DNA from: Aminicenans sp964648465
Lineage (GTDB): Bacteria > Acidobacteriota > Aminicenantia > Aminicenantales > Aminicenantaceae
Assembly: GCA_964648465.1 (NCBI GenBank)
Contig: CAZYMU010000025.1
Location: forward strand, 1-42,547
DNA length: 42,547 bases
Direction of reading: 5' to 3'
The position numbers were made by a program, and so were the translations under genes. Below the pieces are notes generated by a model. It searched no databases and was not told the DNA's origin. It saw only the letters and a program-made list of their open reading frames with translations. Positions 16,000 through 24,637 of the stretch are shown here, piece after piece; positions within the stretch are counted from its first letter, which is position 1; each line of letters starts with the position of its first letter.

Positions 16000-17769
16000 T
16001 TATTTCAAAATCATTGTTTTAACAATTTTGCCTGCGTGCACTGATTGATATTTTACAGTAATTTTTCCTTTACCAGAAACCAGGAATTGATGTTCTATCT
16101 TCCCGAATCCAGGGACAATTAAGAATTGAAGTTCCGGCCTAAATTTTTTATATGATGCCTGATTTCTGTAAATATCTGTCAACCTGCCGCCAGCAACGAT
16201 CTTTGAGTTTTCTCCCGAAAGAATCAGTATATCCTGAGGGTAAAGTTTATCTTTTTGTGCTTGATAACTCATCGTTGGAATTGCTCTGCTATTTGTCAGC
16301 CTTACCCGGATTCTGAAGAGGTTCCTTCCTATTTTCTTTGTCTCGAAGACATCCAGGCTAACTTCAGGTGTATTCTTTGCAGAAAAAATAATTGCAGAAG
16401 CATTACGGTGAACAAGGTCTTTTAACATGAATGGAGCCGGCAGCCTGGAACTCATTTTAACCCAGCCTCCGATCTCAATATCACCATATGTGGGATGTTT
16501 ATATGGTTTCCACTCCTTGTAAAGTTCTCCCTGAACCAGATGGTCATTAAACTTTAATCTTTCTCTATTCCTAGAATTACTGTCTCCAAAAAACATCTCA
16601 CTACTTCCTTCCCCAGGCTTAGTAATCTTTTCTTCTTTTCTGCTTTTAAAAGTTTCTGTAGACGACATAAACAGCTCTCCAACAAATCCGTAAGCACCGA
16701 TGCTCCTTACAAGCCATTCACAAGAGTCTCCATAAGTTGGATAGAGGTCCTTCCAACTGATGAGATAGCGATACCCTGGAGTAATGCGCTCGGCTTGATT
16801 TCCAAGATAATCATATACAGCAACATCTCCGCGCTGATATTCCCCTAATGCTTTGCTGCTTGGACCTCGCAAATACATCCCGCCGGAATTATGAAAAGAC
16901 CAGGCCACACATATATTAGGTCTTTTTCTAATATATTTAGCAAGAACTTTCATTCCTACACCTGAGAAAGGATAATCTCCTGCACCATTTTGAACGTACT
17001 CAGGCATCCAGTCAAATCCCCAATTTCTATTTGGATCTACATAGCCTTCAGAATCTTCATTAATCCTTCCATCATTATCATTATCTATCCCTTCTTCTCC
17101 GAGGATTTTCCATTCTCCTTTTTCACCAGGTTTAATCCTTATCATCAACCTTGAATCTTCGGGGTCAGTCTTGAACTTCCCGAAAGAATCATGTTTTCTC
17201 ATCGTGCATATGTTTCCGTCACTATCCAGGTCATCAGGAAAATCTTCGTCTATAAGGCCGTCACGGTCATCATCTTTGGGGATTCGCAGGCCGCGGTTGC
17301 TGTTTGGGTCATTGGCATCTGCAAAAAAGTGGTAACGACCGTCTACATTTACAACCGGAACCACATAGAAACATTTTTTATCCACAAGCTTTGTGATTTC
17401 ATTATTGTTTCCATAATTTGTTAATAAATAGTTAAGTAAATAGAGTGCGACTTCTCCAGCCTGGATTTCGTTTCCATGAATATTGCCATCGACATATATA
17501 GCAGGTTTATCCAGTTCGGGACCTGTTTCAGGATTATTCACTGTCAGGCAATAGATTGTACGCCCCTCTTCGCTTTTCCCCACCTCATCCAGTTTAGTAA
17601 GGTCAGGGAAGGCTTTATGAAGTGCTTTAACAGCTTCCACAACCATTTCATAACTATAGTAGTAATCGAAGCTAAGGGGAACTGTTACCTTATGTTCTGG
17701 GGCTGTAACAGAATAAGCAGTGGTAAAACCTAAGAGGAATATTACTGATAATATAAAGATCCGTTTCAT
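16000..17769 (-). CDS. Secreted M14 zinc carboxypeptidase
   Basis: A 589-residue exported metallopeptidase. After the signal peptide (FILSVIFLLGFTTAYS) comes an M14 domain with H98 and E101 (NIHGNE), substrate-binding R248 in DPNRNWGFDW, the third zinc ligand H293 (SFHNSGG) and the catalytic base E365 (GFVGELF), all intact. Two Asp/Gly-rich loops resembling calcium-binding repeats are inserted before the substrate pocket (DDDRDGLIDED at 166-176 and DNDNDGRINED at 229-239). A C-terminal beta domain follows. It removes C-terminal residues from peptides. Its ATG overlaps the stop of the upstream gene as ATGA, with AGGAGGTG in front, so translation is coupled to the M14-like paralogue. Confidence 0.9.
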   Translation of the reverse strand: MKRIFILSVIFLLGFTTAYSVTAPEHKVTVPLSFDYYYSYEMVVEAVKALHKAFPDLTKLDEVGKSEEGRTIYCLTVNNPETGPELDKPAIYVDGNIHGNEIQAGEVALYLLNYLLTNYGNNNEITKLVDKKCFYVVPVVNVDGRYHFFADANDPNSNRGLRIPKDDDRDGLIDEDFPDDLDSDGNICTMRKHDSFGKFKTDPEDSRLMIRIKPGEKGEWKILGEEGIDNDNDGRINEDSEGYVDPNRNWGFDWMPEYVQNGAGDYPFSGVGMKVLAKYIRKRPNICVAWSFHNSGGMYLRGPSSKALGEYQRGDVAVYDYLGNQAERITPGYRYLISWKDLYPTYGDSCEWLVRSIGAYGFVGELFMSSTETFKSRKEEKITKPGEGSSEMFFGDSNSRNRERLKFNDHLVQGELYKEWKPYKHPTYGDIEIGGWVKMSSRLPAPFMLKDLVHRNASAIIFSAKNTPEVSLDVFETKKIGRNLFRIRVRLTNSRAIPTMSYQAQKDKLYPQDILILSGENSKIVAGGRLTDIYRNQASYKKFRPELQFLIVPGFGKIEHQFLVSGKGKITVKYQSVHAGKIVKTMILK

Positions 17770-19793
17770 TTTGCACCTCCTAACTCTAGTTGTTTTGTAT
17801 CCTTCCGTGCAATATTTGTTGTTAATTTAATGTTTAATTTCACTGGTTTCTCAGAATAAATGATCCAGTTAAGCATTTTTGTTTGATGGCCGCCAATGGC
17901 TTTAATCAAGGATCTTTCCTTACCCTCTACGATTTTACAGCCTTTTCCTTCAATAGTGACTATGACAGGAAGTATACGATTGTTTCTTTTCGCCATGGCA
18001 GTAGGATAGGGAAGGTACTCAGTATTTTCAATCCAAACTTTTACCTGATAAAATCCGGATCCTAAAGGCTTGACTTCCGTCTTGTCTATTTTTACACTTG
18101 CCATCTTGTCAGCAATCTGAAAAACCCATGGAACTTGCCCATTCAAGAGCTTATCTATCATTTTGGGTGGTGGCGTATTGGATACATAAGGAACAGCGCC
18201 TCCGATTTCAACATCACCAAGTGTTGGATGTTTGTAAGGTTTCCAATCGACAAAACCTTTTCCGCCCAGTTCTTTATCACTAAAAGCAAGCAGGGCCTTT
18301 TCCTTTGGATTTGCCCCTTCCTTGCTTTTTGGCTTAGGCATCTTTTTCATCATTGCTGCCATCTTCTCAGTTGTCATCATTCCGTTTTTTATAGCATCCA
18401 TGACCATCTTTGCTTTATAATTTGGAGGAGCCCCTACTGATTTCATGAATGCTTCTATTTTTTCTTCTCCAAGAGCAAGGAATTCGTCATTACTCATTTT
18501 TTCCAATTTTTCGGTCGTTATTGCATCCTTGTCTTTTTTTTCTTCCTTAACTTCGGGAAGTGTCCAGAAATCCATACTGAAAGAAGGCAGCCCCATGTGA
18601 TAATAAGCCCATAATTCAAAAGACCCGTCTTTTGCTCGTGGTGTCTCCAGACGTTTACCATCAAGCTTGTTCTTTTTTAGAAACTCTTTATATTTTTCTG
18701 AAAGTTCTTTATAAAATTTTAGGTCTTCTGGCAGAGGATTTACAACAGCTCCAAGTCCCAGGAAACTCGCAATCATGGATTCTGTAACTTCCATACCTTC
18801 TGGAACAAACTGCTGAACCATCTCCATGACTTCCTTCATGGTGTAAGTTTTTTCTGTATCCACATTAAATGCTTCCCCAAGGCGTTTTGGGATCTTTAGT
18901 TTTGTTGTATCTACTGCCCCCTTTCTACCTCCTTTTGGCGGTGTTAAACAGAAATTAGTTTCTCCGAAAGTAAAAGTCATAGCAATTTCCCTGTGTTCAC
19001 ATATGAATTTTATTAGGTTATGACTTTCATTCTCGCTTCCTGCCCAGGATCCCCCTGTTTTTGTAAATAACTTAAAAAGATGTGGAAAATTAATGCCAAT
19101 GTTGACTCCTCCAGGACCGTCTTCATTATATTTTCCATCCCCGTCATTATCAGTTCCTTCTGTATAAAGCTTGTAAATTCCTTTCTCGCCTTTAGCCCAG
19201 TCCATTCTTTTCATCATTCTTGGATCAGCCGGTATAGGAATCCACTCTCCTTGTGGATCTTTGACCCGCATTGTTGTGATAATTCCATTTCCGTCAAGAT
19301 CTTCTGTCCCATCTTCATCCGTTCTGTCATCCATATCATCATTATAAGGACGTGCATTCCTTGAATCCAATACTTTTGGTTTCAAAAAATACTTTGCTGC
19401 AGCATCGGGATTCCCACAAGGAAGGATATACCATGTTTTATCTTTTCTGACCTGGGGTTTCTCGAGAATAGACTGAATAAGTAATATTGCAGCTTCACTT
19501 GAAATTGGAACCGTCCCTTCCATGTTTGCAGCCACGAAAATAGCAGGTAGCACTTTAATTCTTTTTTCTGTTTCCGGCCCGATTTCTAGGAGATTCACTT
19601 CTTTTTTGCCAGGACTTATTGAAATCTTATGTAGTTTTGCAATCTTCGGATTTAACTGTGCAAAGTTTTCAATAGCCATGCTAATTTCATCAGGAGAGTG
19701 GTAGCGGTCAAAACTGAATTCAGGTTTGGATGACCATCCTAACAAAGCAATACTTAGAATACAAATTAATACAAAGCAATCTTTTTGTTTCAT
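17766..19793 (-). CDS. M14-like secreted protein lacking zinc ligands (probable pseudo-carboxypeptidase)
   Basis: A 675-residue exported paralogue of the downstream M14 carboxypeptidase. The start is placed at the internal Met (19793), which is preceded by GAGGTGAAG and begins a signal peptide (FVLICILSIALLGWSS); a start at 19826 would add 11 unlikely residues. The fold can be followed through AANMEGTVPISSEAAILL, the Asp-rich loops DDMDDRTDED and DNDGDGKYNED, and NIGINFPHLF. At the position of HxxE, however, it has E92 and V95, the region of the third zinc histidine reads FTFGETN, and the catalytic Glu region reads SFSMDFWT. A Met/Lys-rich helical insertion lies in the second half (around MKNGMMTTEKMAAMMKK). 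It is probably non-catalytic: a binding or regulatory partner whose stop overlaps the active enzyme's start. Confidence 0.82.
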   Translation of the reverse strand: MKQKDCFVLICILSIALLGWSSKPEFSFDRYHSPDEISMAIENFAQLNPKIAKLHKISISPGKKEVNLLEIGPETEKRIKVLPAIFVAANMEGTVPISSEAAILLIQSILEKPQVRKDKTWYILPCGNPDAAAKYFLKPKVLDSRNARPYNDDMDDRTDEDGTEDLDGNGIITTMRVKDPQGEWIPIPADPRMMKRMDWAKGEKGIYKLYTEGTDNDGDGKYNEDGPGGVNIGINFPHLFKLFTKTGGSWAGSENESHNLIKFICEHREIAMTFTFGETNFCLTPPKGGRKGAVDTTKLKIPKRLGEAFNVDTEKTYTMKEVMEMVQQFVPEGMEVTESMIASFLGLGAVVNPLPEDLKFYKELSEKYKEFLKKNKLDGKRLETPRAKDGSFELWAYYHMGLPSFSMDFWTLPEVKEEKKDKDAITTEKLEKMSNDEFLALGEEKIEAFMKSVGAPPNYKAKMVMDAIKNGMMTTEKMAAMMKKMPKPKSKEGANPKEKALLAFSDKELGGKGFVDWKPYKHPTLGDVEIGGAVPYVSNTPPPKMIDKLLNGQVPWVFQIADKMASVKIDKTEVKPLGSGFYQVKVWIENTEYLPYPTAMAKRNNRILPVIVTIEGKGCKIVEGKERSLIKAIGGHQTKMLNWIIYSEKPVKLNIKLTTNIARKDTKQLELGGAK

Positions 19794-20003
19794 CTTCACC
19801 TCATTTTTAAGTAGATTTATAAACACTATAAAAAGGCGTCTTCAACATGTTTTCTTGATTAAATACATTGAGAAACACTATTTTTTTTAATGTTGATGTT
19901 GTAGAAGGATTTGAACATGAAAATTCCATGAAATGAAATACAATTATAAAATATATTTTTACAAAGGCAAGCTTTTTATGTAATTATCTTCTAGTCTGCA
20001 TTA

Positions 20004-20032
20004 TTGAAAAATATTATTTATGTTGATAAAGT
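20004..20032 (+). promoter_or_regulatory. Candidate sigma-70 promoter of the C69 peptidase operon
   Basis: TTGAAA (20004-20009), 17-base spacer, TAAAGT (20027-20032); predicted start near 20039, 22 bases before the ATG at 20061. It lies within the frame extension that would begin at 20004, supporting the internal start. The region is AT-rich, so chance matches are easy. Confidence 0.35.
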
Positions 20033-20060
20033 AAAAAAAGAATTTAACGAACGAGGAAAA

Positions 20061-21599
20061 ATGATGAAAAATAAAAACATATTACAAACTGTTATCTTAT
20101 GGTTGATTATATCCTTATCTACTACTTCAATCCTATTTGCCGACTGTTTCACCGTATTGGTTGGAAAAAAAGCTTCTTCTGACGGTTCTGTATTATTCGG
20201 TCATAACGAGCAGAATGGTGGCCGTAGGATAGTGAATTACCGCTATATTCCAAGGATTAAACACAAACCCGGTACAATGGTTATACTCAAGAATGGTGGA
20301 ATGCTACCAGAAGTTGAAGAAACATATGCTATGCTCTGGCAGCAAAACCCTGGCGTTGAATTCGGAGATTCATATTTTAATGAATGGGGAGTCGCAGTAG
20401 CATCGGATGGATGTGGTACACGTGAAGATTCATACGAGGAACTCATCGAACGAGGAGATATTTCAGATGGCGGTATCGGATATATGCTGAGACGTCTGGT
20501 TGCTCAAAGGGCTAAAACCGCAAGGGAAGGAGTGGAAATTGCAGGAGATTTACTCAACCGTTTCGGCTACATATCTTCAGGCCGGTCCTTGGTTATAGCA
20601 GATCCAAATGAAGCATGGGTAATATCAATAGCCAGAGGTAAGCACTGGATAGCACAGCGGTGTCCCGATGATGAAGTTGTGCTGCTTCCGAATATACACA
20701 TCATAGGTTCTGAAGCAAATTTAAGTGATTCGGATAATGTGATAGCATCACCTGGTCTTGTTGAATATGCAATAAATAGAGATTGGTATGATCCTTCTAC
20801 TGGAAAGCCTTTCAATTTCAGAGAGGCGTTCAACAGAGCTCCCAGGAAAAGAAGTTTTATGGAAAAATATAGTATTGACCCGCGGCAGTGGTATGCTCAA
20901 TCTCTAGTAATCGGAAAATCTATTGATTTGCCGGTTAAAGAACAGCTTTCTTTCTCAGTCAAGCCTGCCCATAAAATGACAGTAAGTGATGTGGCTAATA
21001 TTTTAAGAAGCCATCTTGAGGGAACAAAATTTGACATATCAGCAAAATACAGCAGTCCTCATTTGATGAGAGGAATTGGTGTAAGTATTTGCAGTAAAAG
21101 CACTCAGGAAGGAGCTGTATATCAGTTGAGGAACTGGATGCCTGTGGAGATTGGCTGCCTTGTTTGGCGGACAACCGCTGCGCCTTGTTCAGGAGTTCTG
21201 ACTCCTTGGTATATTGGAATTACAGAAACACCAAAGGTTTATTATAAAGCAGGAAATATTAATGACCAATTGGATATTTCAAATCATTTTAATTATCCTC
21301 CTGAAAATTTTGCTTTTGACCCAAATTTCGCATTTGATATCTTTAATGAACTTGAAAATCAGACAGATATCAATTATAAAAGAGCAATAAAAATCGTGAG
21401 ATCTGTTTGGGCTCCCTTTGAAAAAACTCAGTTTGAAAACCAGCAAAATATTGAAAAAATCGCTCTTGAGCTCTTTAAAGAAAATAAATCCTTAGCTAAA
21501 TCATTTTTAACAGAATATACGCACTCCAGGGCTCTGCTCGCTTTAGAGAAGGCTAAAGAATTAAACAGGAAACTAAAGACTATATTTTGGGCAAATTAA
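20061..21599 (+). CDS. C69-family dipeptidase (Ntn hydrolase), exported
   Basis: A 512-residue peptidase of the PepD/dipeptidase A family. The signal peptide (MMKNKNILQ then a hydrophobic stretch to LFA) is followed directly by DCFTVLVGKKASSDGS, in which Cys29 is the N-terminal nucleophile of C69 enzymes. Removal of the leader thus could expose the catalytic Cys. Other family segments are GHNEQNGGRRIVNYRYIP, NEWGVAVASDGCGTRED, ANEAWVISIARGKHW-like text at about residue 185-200, and the C-terminal PCSGVLTPWYIGI. It cleaves dipeptides with broad specificity. I chose 20061 because GAGGAAAA precedes it and a signal peptide begins there. First gene of the plus-strand peptide-degradation operon, divergent from the M14 operon. 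Confidence 0.88.
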   Translation: MMKNKNILQTVILWLIISLSTTSILFADCFTVLVGKKASSDGSVLFGHNEQNGGRRIVNYRYIPRIKHKPGTMVILKNGGMLPEVEETYAMLWQQNPGVEFGDSYFNEWGVAVASDGCGTREDSYEELIERGDISDGGIGYMLRRLVAQRAKTAREGVEIAGDLLNRFGYISSGRSLVIADPNEAWVISIARGKHWIAQRCPDDEVVLLPNIHIIGSEANLSDSDNVIASPGLVEYAINRDWYDPSTGKPFNFREAFNRAPRKRSFMEKYSIDPRQWYAQSLVIGKSIDLPVKEQLSFSVKPAHKMTVSDVANILRSHLEGTKFDISAKYSSPHLMRGIGVSICSKSTQEGAVYQLRNWMPVEIGCLVWRTTAAPCSGVLTPWYIGITETPKVYYKAGNINDQLDISNHFNYPPENFAFDPNFAFDIFNELENQTDINYKRAIKIVRSVWAPFEKTQFENQQNIEKIALELFKENKSLAKSFLTEYTHSRALLALEKAKELNRKLKTIFWAN

Positions 21600-21649
21600 C
21601 AGAGTTCTAATCTAATAATTCAATCTTCTCATTTAAAGAGGAGAAAAGC

Positions 21650-24607
21650 ATGAAACAGGGAAAAACATTTTTATTAATTGGATTGTGTGCTGTCTTGGGT
21701 GCTTTTGTTTTTACAAACACTTTATTTACTGAGACCTTTGAGGAAAGTCTTATTAAAGAAATGAAATGGCGTAACATCGGTCCTGCAAACACAAACGGAC
21801 GTATCTCAGCCATTGATGCTTTGGATAATGATTTTACCTCTGTACTGGTCGGTTCTGCTTCAGGAGGAGTTTGGAAATCTATAAACGCAGGAACAACCTG
21901 GGAGCCAATTTTTGACAAGTATGGTTCTGCTTCGATAGGAGATGTTGCATTCTTTCAGAAAGATCCGAATATTATATGGGTTGGTACGGGTGAAAAGAAC
22001 TGCCGTAACAGCGTTGCATGGGGGGACGGCATTTACAAATCAACTGACGGCGGTAAGACATTCGTAAATATGGGCCTGAAGGACACACATTGTATTGCCA
22101 AGGTCATAACACATCCGGGTAATCCGGATATAGTATACGCTGCTGCTGCCGGACATCTCTGGGGTTATACAGGCGATCGAGGTCTGTTTAAGACGACAAA
22201 TGGTGGAAAAACATGGATCAAGCTTACAAATGGACTTTTTAACGATGGAAAAACAGGTGCCATAGAATTAGCGATGGATCCTGATAATCCGAATATTCTT
22301 TATACCGGTTTATGGCAGCGTCTTCGGAAGCCTTTCCGTTTTGATAGCGGCGGACCTAACGGTGGCATTTTTAAAACGATAGACGGCGGAAGAACATGGA
22401 AAAAACTCATAAACGGACTACCTAAAGGAGATACCGGAAAAATCGGGTTTTCAATCTATCGAAGCAATCCAAAAATCATAATGGCTATAATTGAACATGG
22501 ATATCAGCCAAAAGAAAATCTTAAAAATGGCTCTCTTAATCCTGAATACACTGATATGTCAAAGCTAGGTTCGGGCATATATCGCTCAGAAGATGGAGGC
22601 GAGAGCTGGGAATTTTTAAACAGGCATAACATGCGTCCTTTTTATTACAGCCATATTTATATAAATCCTCTAGACGATCAGATTGTGTATGTCTTAGATT
22701 CAGACTTTAAAATCTCCCATGATGGAGGAAAAACTTTGGAGGATTTTGGAACATGCGCTTATCTTAGAGGAAATACTCCGGTGGGAATTCACGGCGACAG
22801 TCATGCCATGTGGCTTGATCCCACAAATAAGAACCGTTTTTATGTAGGCGATGATGGCGGAATAGCTCTGACTCATGATCATGGGAGTTATATCTTTTTT
22901 GATAATTTCGTGATAAGCCAATTCTATGCTATAGGTGTGGACATGAGGGACCCTTATTGGATTTACGGGGGGCTGCAGGATCATGCCACATGGGGAGGAC
23001 CATCCCGAGTTAGAGACAGAGGTATTCTTACTGATCACTGGTTCCGTATTTTTGGAGGGGATGGTTTTCATGCTCAGGTTGACCCAACAGATTGGCGTAC
23101 TCTTTATTTCGAGAGTCAGAATGGTTCAATTTCCCGCATGAATGTTGAAACACGCCAGGCAGTCAGTATATACCCGCGAAAGAATAATATTGTTAACTAT
23201 AAAGAATACATCACAAAAGAAATATTGAAACAGCAGAAAGACAAGGGTTGGGGTGGCAATCCATTCAGGTTTAACTGGAACACGCCCATTGTCATTTCAC
23301 CGCATAATCCGCGTACAATATATTTAGGCTGTAATTTCCTGTTTAAAAGTGTTAACAGGGGAGATCGCTGGCAAATTATTAGCCCTGATTTGTCAAAAAA
23401 TGACCCTGAGAAAACACGCAGGAATTCTGGGGGACTTACACCTGATATCACAGGAGCAGAAAACTATGGAACCATAATCACAATTTCGGAATCTCCTATT
23501 ACTCCTGGATTAATTTGGGTCGGGACAGATGACGGAAATGTTCAAATTACAAGGGATAACGGGAACAGCTGGAAAAATGTCCGCTTCAATATGTCTGATG
23601 TTCCTGAAGATCTCTGGGTAAGCCGTGTGGAAGCATCTCATTTTAAAGAAGGAACCGCTTATCTTTCGTTTGACGGCCATCGTAGTGACAATTTCAAACC
23701 CTGGGTTTTTAAGACAATAGATTTTGGAAAGACTTGGACCAGCATAAGCAGCAACATTCCGGACGGACAGCCTGTTTATGTAATTAAAGAAGATTTAAAA
23801 AACCAGAATCTTCTCTTTTTAGGAACAGAATTTGCGCTGTATTTTTCTATTGACAGTGGGAAAATCTGGACAAAAATGAATAATAATATGCCCACAGTAG
23901 CAGTACATGACCTGGTTATTCATCCAGGGGAAAATGACCTTATTGCTGCGACACATGGCAGAGGAATCTGGATACTTGACGATATTTCTCCTCTTCAACA
24001 GGCTACTAAAAAAGTACTTAGCTCAGATGCCTTTCTTTTCAAAAACCGAACAGCTACACAGTGGTTAAAAATAAGACGAGGCGGCAATCGAGGACATTTT
24101 TATTTCGAGGCTCCAAATCCTCCGGATGAAGCAGTTGTCAGTTATTTCATTAAAAACACTCCTGATGAGAAATTTAAGATTGAAATATCCGATATTAAAG
24201 GTTCTTCTGTTCGTACTTATTCTTTTCATTGTAAGCCTGGAATACATAAGCTTGGATGGGATATGTACTTTGACCCTACAATCAAAAAACGCAAACTGTT
24301 TATCACTCAATCAAAGAAAAGAATAGAAAAAGCACTAAAAACAGCCACTCCTGCCAATCGAAAGAAGCTGCAGAACCTGCAGGAACAGCTTGATAAAGCC
24401 GGTACAGATGTTAAACTTCTGTTAGATTTCCAGGAGAAAATGATGAAGTTCTTCTACGGAGGGATGCCGCGCTGGTTTAGAGGCCGAGGCCTTCTTCAAG
24501 GAAATCATGCAGGGCCGGGAGAATACAGGGTGAGTATGGCATTTAATGGCAAAACATACACAAGTACAATTACAATAAGAAAAGACCCTTTGCTTTCTAC
24601 GTATTAG
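21650..24607 (+). CDS. Secreted sortilin/VPS10-like BNR-repeat (Asp-box) protein, second copy
   Basis: A 985-residue paralogue of the protein at 8719-11430. The signal peptide (FLLIGLCAVLGAFVFTNTLF) is followed by WRNIGPANTNGRISAID, the family start signature. Asp-boxes such as KSTDGGKTF, KTTNGGKTW, KTIDGGRTW, RSEDGGESW, ITRDNGNSW and KTIDFGKTW mark the propeller blades. Towards the C-terminus there is a helical Lys-rich stretch (KKRIEKALKTATPANRKKLQNL is its core region) and the PGEYRVSMAFNGKTYTSTI tail. It probably binds or processes extracellular polymer; no catalytic residues are evident. Lies 50 bases after the C69 dipeptidase with AAAGAGGAG before the ATG, and 30 bases before the esterase gene. 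Confidence 0.85.
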   Translation: MKQGKTFLLIGLCAVLGAFVFTNTLFTETFEESLIKEMKWRNIGPANTNGRISAIDALDNDFTSVLVGSASGGVWKSINAGTTWEPIFDKYGSASIGDVAFFQKDPNIIWVGTGEKNCRNSVAWGDGIYKSTDGGKTFVNMGLKDTHCIAKVITHPGNPDIVYAAAAGHLWGYTGDRGLFKTTNGGKTWIKLTNGLFNDGKTGAIELAMDPDNPNILYTGLWQRLRKPFRFDSGGPNGGIFKTIDGGRTWKKLINGLPKGDTGKIGFSIYRSNPKIIMAIIEHGYQPKENLKNGSLNPEYTDMSKLGSGIYRSEDGGESWEFLNRHNMRPFYYSHIYINPLDDQIVYVLDSDFKISHDGGKTLEDFGTCAYLRGNTPVGIHGDSHAMWLDPTNKNRFYVGDDGGIALTHDHGSYIFFDNFVISQFYAIGVDMRDPYWIYGGLQDHATWGGPSRVRDRGILTDHWFRIFGGDGFHAQVDPTDWRTLYFESQNGSISRMNVETRQAVSIYPRKNNIVNYKEYITKEILKQQKDKGWGGNPFRFNWNTPIVISPHNPRTIYLGCNFLFKSVNRGDRWQIISPDLSKNDPEKTRRNSGGLTPDITGAENYGTIITISESPITPGLIWVGTDDGNVQITRDNGNSWKNVRFNMSDVPEDLWVSRVEASHFKEGTAYLSFDGHRSDNFKPWVFKTIDFGKTWTSISSNIPDGQPVYVIKEDLKNQNLLFLGTEFALYFSIDSGKIWTKMNNNMPTVAVHDLVIHPGENDLIAATHGRGIWILDDISPLQQATKKVLSSDAFLFKNRTATQWLKIRRGGNRGHFYFEAPNPPDEAVVSYFIKNTPDEKFKIEISDIKGSSVRTYSFHCKPGIHKLGWDMYFDPTIKKRKLFITQSKKRIEKALKTATPANRKKLQNLQEQLDKAGTDVKLLLDFQEKMMKFFYGGMPRWFRGRGLLQGNHAGPGEYRVSMAFNGKTYTSTITIRKDPLLSTY

Positions 24608-24637
24608 ATTTTTACTTTTAAGAAGGAGGAATATGTA

